This document shows, piece after piece, positions 5,756 to 11,792 of a stretch of DNA of 15,947 nucleotides; position 1 is the stretch's first letter; each line of letters opens with the position of its first letter. The DNA lies in assembly GCA_035525375.1 (NCBI GenBank), contig DATLEI010000034.1:1-15947 (forward strand), written 5' to 3'. A program made the translations under genes and the position numbers. The stretch comes from JALZBN01 sp035525375. Its GTDB lineage: Bacteria; Actinomycetota; Acidimicrobiia; Acidimicrobiales; AC-14. The notes under the pieces are model-generated. The model did no database searches, was not told the DNA's origin, and worked only from the letters and a program-made list of their open reading frames with translations.

Positions 5756-6718
5756 ATGCCAGCAGTGACTGTTGACGACAACCTGACCCTTCCCCGCCTG
5801 CGGGCGCCCGAGCCGAACGAGGTCGACCGGCCCGTCGTCTCGGTGACGACTGCGCCGAGCGGGTTCGAGGGCGAGGGCTTTCCAGTGCGGCGCGCCTTCG
5901 CAGGCGTCGACCAGAGCCTTCTGGACCCCTTCGTGCATCTCGACCAGATGGGCGAGGTCGAGTACGCGCCGGGTGAGCCGAAGGGCACCCCGTGGCACCC
6001 CCATCGCGGCTTCGAGACCGTCACCTACATCATCGATGGCACCTTCGAGCACAAGGATTCCAACGGCGGTGGCGGCACAATCACCAACGGAGACACGCAA
6101 TGGATGACCGCCGGCGCGGGGATACTGCACATCGAGACGCCACCCGAGGCCCTGGTGCTCAGCGGAGGCCTTTTCCACGGATTCCAGCTATGGGTCAACC
6201 TCCCCGCATCGAAGAAGTGGACTGCGCCCCGCTACCAAGACATTCGCGGTGACAAGGCCGAGTTGGTGTCGTCGCCCGACGGCGGCGCCCTCCTGCGGCT
6301 CATCGCCGGTGACGTGGCCGGCTTCGAGGGTCCCGGCGCAACCCACACACCCATGGCGATGCTCCATGCGACGATCAGCCCCGGTGCGAAGCTCGAGCTG
6401 CCATGGCGCGCCGACTTCAACGCCCTGGCCTATGTCCTCAACGGCAACGCGACGGTTGGACCCGACAACCGTCCCTTGCGGTCGGGTCAGCTAGCGGTCT
6501 TCGGGGCCGGTGACGTGATGACGATCACCGCCGACCACCACCAGGAGAGTCGCGCGCCCCAGGTGGATGTCCTCATCCTCGGGGGACAGCCCATTCGGGA
6601 GCCGGTGGCCTGGTACGGCCCGTTCGTCATGAACACCAAGGCCGAGCTGGCCCAGGCATTCGAGGACTTCAACGCCGGTCGCATGGGCAAGGTGCCGGCG
6701 ACACACGCCACCGACTGA
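5756..6718 (+). CDS. Pirin family protein (metal-binding bicupin)
   Basis: 320 residues from ATG at 5756, preceded by GAGGAGG at 5741-5747 (8-base spacing), which decides the start over the longer open frame. The N-terminal cupin has the metal site of pirins: WHPHRGFETVTY with His81 and His83, then the GILHIE element with His125 and Glu127. The PFVHLDQMG block and the later WVNLPASKKWTAPRYQDI block are also typical. The C-terminal cupin begins near SPGAKLELPW. Pirins bind Fe(II) or similar; known ones act as redox-sensitive regulators or as quercetin dioxygenases, and which applies here cannot be told. The length is slightly over the usual 230-300 because of an N-terminal extension of about 25 residues. 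Divergent from the thioredoxin gene. Confidence 0.93.
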   Translation: MPAVTVDDNLTLPRLRAPEPNEVDRPVVSVTTAPSGFEGEGFPVRRAFAGVDQSLLDPFVHLDQMGEVEYAPGEPKGTPWHPHRGFETVTYIIDGTFEHKDSNGGGGTITNGDTQWMTAGAGILHIETPPEALVLSGGLFHGFQLWVNLPASKKWTAPRYQDIRGDKAELVSSPDGGALLRLIAGDVAGFEGPGATHTPMAMLHATISPGAKLELPWRADFNALAYVLNGNATVGPDNRPLRSGQLAVFGAGDVMTITADHHQESRAPQVDVLILGGQPIREPVAWYGPFVMNTKAELAQAFEDFNAGRMGKVPATHATD

Positions 6719-6747
6719 CCAAACCTGAGGGCGCGCCCGTAACGCGC

Positions 6748-6759
6748 CGTCTGCAGACG
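6748..6759. promoter_or_regulatory. 12-bp perfect palindrome upstream of the DM13 gene
   Basis: CGTCTGCAGACG lies 12 bases before the ATG at 6772. A second palindrome, GGGCGCGCCC (6729-6738), lies just upstream. Position suggests an operator or a hairpin in the leader; nothing more can be said from the sequence. No clear Shine-Dalgarno precedes the ATG. Confidence 0.35.
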
Positions 6760-6771
6760 AGACTTAGCGGC

Positions 6772-7554
6772 ATGATGACAACTGATCAAGCCCGCATCAA
6801 GGGTTGGCTGCTTCGGGGCGGGGTCGTTGTCGCTCTGGTCCTCGCCTTCGCCCTTCTTCGGCCCGGCCCCTTCAAGGCGACCATCAAGAGCCCCGAGGCG
6901 CTGCTGAAGATCGCGGCACTGGTCCTGGTGGTGTCGGTACTCGGCGTTGTGCTCAAGCGTTTCATCAGCAACGCCGGCGCGCGGGCGGCGATCGTGGCCG
7001 TCCCCACGGTTGTGATCCTCGCCCTGATCGTGGGTCCGTACTTCACCGACAACAAGGTCGACGAGGCCCTACCCACGACGATCGCCGCGCTCCAGAACCC
7101 AAGCGCGAATGCGCCGACGACGGTCGCGGCGCCGGCATCAACCGGTGCGCCTGAGCCGGCCGCGCCCGAGCCAGCCGCGCCGGCTGCGGCCGCCGAGGCC
7201 TTGGTTTCCCCCGCGTCGGCCGAGCCGGTGAAGCTGAGTACCGGCACCCTGCAGGGCATCGACCATGAGGCATCGGGAGACGCCGCTGTCTACCGCCTCG
7301 CGGACGGCACCGCGTTCGTGCGCCTCGAGGGCATCGACGTCCAGAACGGTCCTGACTATGTGCTCTACCTGGTGCCCGGGGCCGACCGGGAGTCACCCGG
7401 CAGCGGCACCAGCCTCGGTGACCTCAAGGGCAACCGAGGGAGCCAGAACTACGAGGTGCCGAATGGAGTCGACCTGTCGGGACAGAACACGGTGCTCATC
7501 TGGTGCCGAGCCTTCTCGGTGCCGGTCGCCAACGCCACTCAGCAGCCGGCGTAG
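6772..7554 (+). CDS. Membrane-anchored DM13-domain protein
   Basis: 260 residues (ATG at 6772; a second ATG at 6775 is equally possible). Three hydrophobic helices at about 16-29, 44-61 and 72-88 are followed by an Ala/Pro/Thr-rich linker (about 95-150, with repeated APEPAAP) and a C-terminal DM13 domain from about 155. The DM13 marks are the GTLQGIDHEASGDA start, the NGPDYVLYLVPG strand, GSQNYEVPNGVDLSG, and the ending TVLIWCRAFSVPVANA with the conserved Cys245. DM13 is a beta-sandwich domain proposed from sequence analysis to act in electron transfer with that Cys; this is not proved biochemically to my knowledge. With three helices the domain should lie outside the membrane. It is convergent, 8 bases apart, with the large polytopic protein gene. 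Confidence 0.88.
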   Translation: MMTTDQARIKGWLLRGGVVVALVLAFALLRPGPFKATIKSPEALLKIAALVLVVSVLGVVLKRFISNAGARAAIVAVPTVVILALIVGPYFTDNKVDEALPTTIAALQNPSANAPTTVAAPASTGAPEPAAPEPAAPAAAAEALVSPASAEPVKLSTGTLQGIDHEASGDAAVYRLADGTAFVRLEGIDVQNGPDYVLYLVPGADRESPGSGTSLGDLKGNRGSQNYEVPNGVDLSGQNTVLIWCRAFSVPVANATQQPA

Positions 7555-7562
7555 ATATACCT

Positions 7563-9353
7563 CTACCTCGACGCCATCTCCCGAGGTGGCGCCGGCGCTC
7601 CCGTCGGCGCGCCGGCGGGAGTGCCCTCCTCCTTGGTTGCCTCCGAGACGCGCCGGGCGATGAACGCCATCAGGCCGACCCATAGCGCCACCAGCGTGGC
7701 CAACCCTGCGTACGCGGCCAGCGCCGGCCAAGCGGGGCCGTCGTGCTGCTCACGCAACAAGAGCGTTGTGTTGCGAACGAACGGTGTCGTGCGTTCGGGA
7801 AGGGCGGGGATCTCCGGCGCGCCGATCTCGGGGTCGGCCGGTAGGTAGACCGGCGCGGCCATCAGCTGATCGCCCCGGGCCAGTGAGACAACCGTCTTCC
7901 AGCTGCCGCTGACCGGCACCGGGCGTGACGAGCGGTAGACGCCAGGGCTCACCTCGTCGAGGGCAGCCGGCACTGTTCCGCCTCCCTGCCATGAAGTGAC
8001 GACGAAGGCGATTGCATCCTTGGCCGCGTCAGGCGGATCGAGCGTCACTTCTACGGTGGCTCGGTCGCCTACCGGTTGTAGGCGGATAGTTGCGTCGACC
8101 GAGCCGACGTTGCGCGGCAATGGATATGCGAGTGCGAGCAGCAGCACGACGCCGGCGGCTCCCAGGGCGATACCGGGTACTCGCTCGTGCGACGTCGAGA
8201 ACGTGCGACCAAGGCCCGCGCCGAGCACGGCTGCGGCCACGGCAGTCAGCGGCGCGAACAGGGCGATCTCGACCAGCAACTGCACGGGCAGGTTCGTCGG
8301 TAGCGGCGAAATGGCTCCGAGCCACGCCATCTCGAACACGAGCCCCACAGTGCCTATGGCAGCACCGGAGGAGACGGCGAAGCGGAGCCGCTCGTCGGTG
8401 CCGAACTTCCACGCCACTGCCTCGACCAGAAGCGCCGACGCGATGTAGAGCGGGAAGCGCGGGACTGTGTGATTGAGCGCGCCGCCGACAATGAGCGCGA
8501 GCCCGCTTCGGAGCACCAAGTAGGCGAGCACCACCTTGAGGGTGCCGAAGCGGCCCAACGCGATCCGGGAGAGCACGAGCGTGATGCCGGCTGCGGCCAT
8601 CACGAGGATGGGGAGGTAGAGGACTTGGAACTGCGGCGCGCCGAAGTCGAACTCGCCCTGATACGTCGATAGTCCAACGAGGATCGTGCCGGCCGCAAGG
8701 GCGTAGATCCCTCGACCGAGGGCGTTCGGATTACCGAAGCGGCGACCCTCCGCCAACATCAGCAGCACGGCGATCGTCGACAGCGATCCGCCGCTCACCA
8801 ATTGGAGATGAGTGGGGCTCCAAAGCGTCACGTCGATGCCATACGCGTCGTGCCACATGCTGTCGAGTGGGAAGGCAGCGACCCCGCCCGCGCCGAGGGC
8901 GAACAAGAGGATGGCCGACCATGGAATCCGCGCCGGGCCGATACGAACACCGGTGCGCGCTTCCTCCAACGAGGCGAAGACGGTGGCGATGAAGGCGGCG
9001 AAGAGGAGCCCACCGAGCCCGACGAGAATCATGGTGTGTGAAGGGGTGAACAGCTCCTTGTCGCGGCCATTGTCGAAGTGCCAGGCGACGTCCCAGTAGA
9101 AGCCGATGACGGCGATGAGGAGGGCCATGAGGCCCGTGAGTGCGCCGGCCATCGACCATCCCGGGAAGCCGGTGACCCGCTCGAGGCTGTCGCCGATCTG
9201 GCGGAAAAAGAAGCTGAGGGGGTTCGGCGACTTCATATCGGCCTTGCCGAACGCGAACAGGGTCAGGCTGGTGAGGCAGTAAATGGCGACGGGAATGACC
9301 AGGTACACCCAGGCGTCCCACCCCCACTGGCCACCCACAGTCGCTGCCGTCAT
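7563..9353 (-). CDS. Large polytopic membrane protein with a duplicated Asp/Trp/His motif and an extracytoplasmic beta domain; function unknown
   Basis: 596 residues, with about ten or more hydrophobic segments from residue 15 to about 410. A hydrophilic, strand-rich domain of roughly 110 residues (about 415-530) follows, then a last helix near 545-567 and a charged Pro/Ala tail. The striking feature is a motif found twice exactly 76 residues apart: Asp88, Trp91, His92, Gly96, Asp98, Leu101, Pro104, His106 and Asp164, Trp167, His168, Gly172, Asp174, Leu177, Pro180, His182. Four His at helix edges suggest metal or heme binding (inference). The C-terminal domain has a VYRSSRPVPVSGSWKTVVSL pattern recalling FixH/YtkA-type domains. 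The start is ATG with AGAGGAG 6 bases away. It is preceded by a dyad/promoter shared with the divergent MerR gene. I do not recognise a named family. Confidence 0.85.
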   Translation of the reverse strand: MTAATVGGQWGWDAWVYLVIPVAIYCLTSLTLFAFGKADMKSPNPLSFFFRQIGDSLERVTGFPGWSMAGALTGLMALLIAVIGFYWDVAWHFDNGRDKELFTPSHTMILVGLGGLLFAAFIATVFASLEEARTGVRIGPARIPWSAILLFALGAGGVAAFPLDSMWHDAYGIDVTLWSPTHLQLVSGGSLSTIAVLLMLAEGRRFGNPNALGRGIYALAAGTILVGLSTYQGEFDFGAPQFQVLYLPILVMAAAGITLVLSRIALGRFGTLKVVLAYLVLRSGLALIVGGALNHTVPRFPLYIASALLVEAVAWKFGTDERLRFAVSSGAAIGTVGLVFEMAWLGAISPLPTNLPVQLLVEIALFAPLTAVAAAVLGAGLGRTFSTSHERVPGIALGAAGVVLLLALAYPLPRNVGSVDATIRLQPVGDRATVEVTLDPPDAAKDAIAFVVTSWQGGGTVPAALDEVSPGVYRSSRPVPVSGSWKTVVSLARGDQLMAAPVYLPADPEIGAPEIPALPERTTPFVRNTTLLLREQHDGPAWPALAAYAGLATLVALWVGLMAFIARRVSEATKEEGTPAGAPTGAPAPPREMASR

Positions 9354-9382
9354 TCCGGGCTCCTCTCAGTTGACCGCTCCAT

Positions 9383-9408
9383 AACCTTACATCTCTTGAT
9401 GTAACGTT
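9383..9408. promoter_or_regulatory. MerR-type operator dyad in the divergent promoter
   Basis: TTACATC (9387-9393), spacer TCTT, then GATGTAA (9398-9404) form a perfect 7-bp inverted repeat. It extends after one C/C mismatch to AAC...GTT, giving 26 bp in all. On the minus strand the dyad lies between a TTGTCA -35 (9413-9408) and a TAAGGT -10 (9389-9384), 18 bases apart. That is the place where MerR-family activators bind. This promoter would serve the polytopic protein gene. Confidence 0.65.
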
Positions 9409-9417
9409 GACAAGTGG

Positions 9418-9423
9418 TAAGGT
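9418..9423 (+). promoter_or_regulatory. -10 box for a leaderless merR-like transcript
   Basis: TAAGGT ends 6 bases before the GTG at 9430, with no Shine-Dalgarno between, so the transcript probably begins at the start codon. The same TAAGGT is present on the other strand (9389-9384). Confidence 0.5.
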
Positions 9424-9429
9424 CAGGTC

Positions 9430-10167
9430 GTGAGCATGACGGTCGACGAACTGGCGCGTGAGGCTGGAACGACCACCCGCAACGTCCGTGCGTACCAGAC
9501 CCGCGGGTTGCTCCCGCCCCCCAATGTCGTGGGTCGGGTCGGGTACTACGACCGGGCCCACTTGGCTCGTCTGAGCTACATCGATCGCCTTCAGCAACGA
9601 GGCTTCTCCCTGGCCGCCATCCGCGACCTCCTGGCAGCATGGGACGAGGGCAAGTCCCTCACCGACGTGCTCGGTTTCGAGGAGGCGCTCACCGCTCCCT
9701 GGAGCGATGAGGAACCCCGCTCATTCACCCGCGACGAGTTGGTCGAGCTGTTCCCCGAGCTCGCCGGCGACGACACCCATCTCCGGCGCGCCGTCGAAGT
9801 CGGTCTCTTGGTCGAGAAGGGTGACTGCTACGAGGCGCCCAGCCCCGAGTTGGTGCGGGTCGGCGCGGAGTTGGTCGCCTCGGGCATCCCGCTCCCGGCC
9901 ACGATCGACGAGTACGAGAAGATGGCGGCCGATCTCCGGCGGATCGCCGAGCGATTGGTGAAGATGTTCGAGGACAACGTCTGGGAGCCCTTCGTCGCCG
10001 CCGGCTTCCCCCCCGACCGCTTGCCCGCAGTCACGGCGGCGCTGCAACGGGTCCGTCCTCTGGCGTCGTCCGCCGTCGTCGCCGAGTTGGCGCGGGCAAT
10101 GGAGCGGGCGGTCGCGGCGTCAACGGCGCGCCAAACGGCGCGCTTCATGCCCGGCGCGTCCGGATAG
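9430..10167 (+). CDS. MerR family transcriptional regulator
   Basis: 245 residues from GTG at 9430 (ATG at 9436 is possible; the -10 box 6 bases upstream favours GTG and a leaderless message). Residues 3-75 are a textbook MerR winged helix: TVDELAREAGTTTRNVRAYQ, the RGLLPPP wing, GYYDRAHLARL, then RLQQRGFSLAAIRDLL leading to the dimer helix. The remaining 170 residues, longer than in metal sensors, are helical with a TRDELVELFPEL segment. They contain only one Cys, so Cys-based metal sensing in the MerR/CueR manner is unlikely and the ligand is unknown. The dyad in the promoter of the divergent polytopic protein gene makes that gene the likeliest target, along with the regulator itself. Confidence 0.92.
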   Translation: MSMTVDELAREAGTTTRNVRAYQTRGLLPPPNVVGRVGYYDRAHLARLSYIDRLQQRGFSLAAIRDLLAAWDEGKSLTDVLGFEEALTAPWSDEEPRSFTRDELVELFPELAGDDTHLRRAVEVGLLVEKGDCYEAPSPELVRVGAELVASGIPLPATIDEYEKMAADLRRIAERLVKMFEDNVWEPFVAAGFPPDRLPAVTAALQRVRPLASSAVVAELARAMERAVAASTARQTARFMPGASG

Positions 10168-10204
10168 GCGCGTTTCGAATTGCAGTAATCGTGGCAAACG
10201 CGCC
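10167..10204. terminator. 9-bp inverted repeat directly after the MerR gene
   Basis: GGCGCGTTT (10167-10175) and AAACGCGCC (10196-10204) are perfect complements around a 20-base loop, beginning on the last base of the MerR stop codon. The right arm overlaps a second possible stem, GGCAAA (10193-10198) with TTTGCC (10217-10222). It could end transcription, but no T-tract follows. Confidence 0.35.
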
Positions 10205-10305
10205 AATTTCGGCCGATTTGCCATCGTTAGACATGTCCGAGGTTGCCCGTCCTGCGACACCGCTAGGCCTCCCGGGACGACCGTCTAGGCTTGGGCTATC
10301 GCAGT
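10168..10305 (+). other. Gene-free stretch before the tRNA pair
   Basis: No credible coding frame is seen. It holds the inverted repeats described at 10167-10222 and the 8-bp palindrome TCGGCCGA (10209-10216). A TAGGCT box (10286-10291), 14 bases before tRNA-Asp, is a possible -10 for the tRNA transcript. No convincing -35 was found. Confidence 0.4.
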
Positions 10306-10380
10306 GGTCCTGTGGTGCAGCTTGGAGTGCACGCCGCCCTGTCAAGGCGGAGGTCGCGAGTTCAAATCTCGTCAGGACCG
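10306..10380 (+). tRNA. tRNA-Asp (anticodon GTC)
   Basis: A 75-base cloverleaf. Acceptor GGTCCTG (10306-10312) pairs with CAGGACC (10373-10379), with discriminator G at 10380. The D arm is GTGC/GCAC. The anticodon stem is CCGCC/GGCGG with loop CTGTCAA and GTC at 10341-10343. The T loop is TTCAAAT. CCA is not encoded. Its anticodon arm differs from that of tRNA-Glu at 4009 by one base. Confidence 0.96.
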
Positions 10381-10392
10381 CGAGTAATTCTG

Positions 10393-10465
10393 GGTCGGGT
10401 AGCTCAGTTGGTAGAGCGCGCGCCTGAAAAGCGCGAGGTCACCGGATCGACGCCGGTCCCGACCA
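10393..10465 (+). tRNA. tRNA-Phe (anticodon GAA), with an atypical T loop
   Basis: A 73-base cloverleaf 12 bases after tRNA-Asp. Acceptor GGTCGGG (10393-10399) pairs with CCCGACC (10458-10464), with discriminator A at 10465. The D arm is GCTC/GAGC. The anticodon stem is CGCGC/GCGCG with loop CTGAAAA and GAA at 10426-10428. The T stem ACCGG/CCGGT encloses ATCGACG, so base 54 is A where T is nearly universal. CCA is not encoded. Confidence 0.93.
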
Positions 10466-10478
10466 CGGCAAAGTGCGG

Positions 10479-11645
10479 CTATGGGTTGCCCACCTCGCAG
10501 CGGGTGCTGTTGCCTGCCTCGTCAGTAGCTTTGAAGGAGAAGCTGCTCGGCGAGTCAGGCGTTTCCTGGACACCGGACACGGCGAGAGGACCCTTCTGGC
10601 CGGCCATGAATCGTAGGTACGCCGGGAGCGAGGGATCTTCGCCTATCCCGCTCGGATTGCCCAACTGCACCCTTGCGTTGTTGGCCTCCACCTCGGTGAT
10701 CGACTTGAGTCCGCCGGCATCGAACACGCCGATGGTCTCAGTCCGAGGCGCCTTTGGAGGCGAGCCCGCCCTGGTGGGATCGGCGAGCACCAGCACCGGA
10801 ATGCCACAGCCGGGCGCGATCGTGTCATCGGGCGACAGTGTCGATGGGGTCGTGCCACAGGTGACCTGGCCGACGATCTGATCCCCGACAGCCACGGGTC
10901 CGAACAGGAGCATGTGGTAGGCGTTCACCGTCAGTGACCCGTCTGTGTTCACCAGCTGCTCGTTGAACACCACGGTGGGATGGCCGCCCACGTGGTTGAT
11001 TGTGGCGCTGCGGGTGTAGTTGGGCGGGGGGTTGTCGGGGATCGGCTCCTGGGTGGCTCCGCCGCCGTCAGGATTCGTCGAGGTGTAGAGGATCCCGTTG
11101 GTGAAACTCGTCGACCCCGTGACACCCTTTTCGGTTGCAGTGCACGTGGCGTGAGCTTCGTCGGCCTGGATCGGGCCAGGTCCTATCCCGCCAGGGGACG
11201 CTGCATCAGTCGGGACGCGCCGGCCGATCTCGACCGAGCTCGTCACCGAACCTCCGGCGGCTGTCCCCTGGGTGCTGACCGAGATCGGGCCCGACGGCGG
11301 CGCCGACGCTGCGACGTCAGGCCAGATGCCAGAGAACACGGCGGCGGGACCGTACGTCGCCTTCGCCCCGTCAGGATCGGTCGCGGTTATGGCGGTGGCC
11401 GAGCCGGCGGCAGGTAATTCGACCCCGGGACTGGCACTGGCCGGTGCAGCCGAAGTCTGGCCGCAACCTCTCCGCTCCTGGGGGCCACCAAAAAGCCCGA
11501 CGTTGGTTGCATAGCCGCAAGCGCTCCCCGTGACCGCGGACACAGTCTCACCCTTGGACGCACTAGAACACCCGAACCCGAAGGCGCCCACCCAGAGCGT
11601 CAGCACGACTCTCGCCGCCTTCGCTTGCGTGCGACCGGCGCTCAA
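10479..11645 (-). CDS. Secreted choice-of-anchor-P family protein, possible lipoprotein
   Basis: 388 residues if the TTG at 11645 is the start. This gives an Arg/Lys-bearing n-region and a hydrophobic VVLTLWVGAFGFG core before Cys26, a signal peptide with a poor lipobox. The frame is open to 11804, but that would cross the divergent gene's start; a GTG at 11738 is another option. The middle shows the choice-of-anchor-P pattern: an Ala/Gly/Thr-rich strand repeat region, FTNGILYTSTNPDGGG, then VVFNEQLVNTDGSLTVNAYH and a GDQIVGQVTC end. The last 100 residues end in SFSFKATDEAGNSTRCEV, like a HYR/Ig-type strand pair. Several paired Cys suit an exported protein. Role unknown, probably cell-surface. 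Its stop lies 13 bases past tRNA-Phe, convergent. Confidence 0.75.
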   Translation of the reverse strand: MSAGRTQAKAARVVLTLWVGAFGFGCSSASKGETVSAVTGSACGYATNVGLFGGPQERRGCGQTSAAPASASPGVELPAAGSATAITATDPDGAKATYGPAAVFSGIWPDVAASAPPSGPISVSTQGTAAGGSVTSSVEIGRRVPTDAASPGGIGPGPIQADEAHATCTATEKGVTGSTSFTNGILYTSTNPDGGGATQEPIPDNPPPNYTRSATINHVGGHPTVVFNEQLVNTDGSLTVNAYHMLLFGPVAVGDQIVGQVTCGTTPSTLSPDDTIAPGCGIPVLVLADPTRAGSPPKAPRTETIGVFDAGGLKSITEVEANNARVQLGNPSGIGEDPSLPAYLRFMAGQKGPLAVSGVQETPDSPSSFSFKATDEAGNSTRCEVGNP

Positions 11646-11772
11646 CCCGCTTCTTCGGCGGCCGCCGGCGTCAGGCCGGCCGCCAAGCAGAGGAGTGCTG
11701 AGACCGCCGCCCGCTCCATTCAACGCGATCCTAGGCACGGACCAGTGCGAGACGCCGTTGCGGTCGGCCGTG

Positions 11773-11792
11773 CCACCATGACGGAATGGTGG
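11773..11792. promoter_or_regulatory. 7-bp inverted repeat covering the start codon of the substrate-binding protein gene
   Basis: CCACCAT (11773-11779), spacer GACGGA, ATGGTGG (11786-11792). The right arm is the start codon region itself. In RNA it would form a hairpin hiding the ATG; in DNA it could be an operator between the divergent genes. No Shine-Dalgarno is seen here. Confidence 0.35.

Noticed and set aside
8731..9597. 288-residue minus-strand ORF spanning the MerR/polytopic gap
   Set aside because: It covers the promoter region and reads both neighbours in wrong frames; no family features.
9430..10167. Metal-sensing MerR (MerR/CueR/ZntR-like)
   Set aside because: Only one Cys is present, and none at the loop positions needed for metal binding; the effector domain is a different, longer type.
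4009..10465. Integrated element between tRNA genes with attachment repeats
   Set aside because: No integrase or transposase. The shared anticodon-arm sequence of tRNA-Glu and tRNA-Asp is normal tRNA similarity, not an att repeat.
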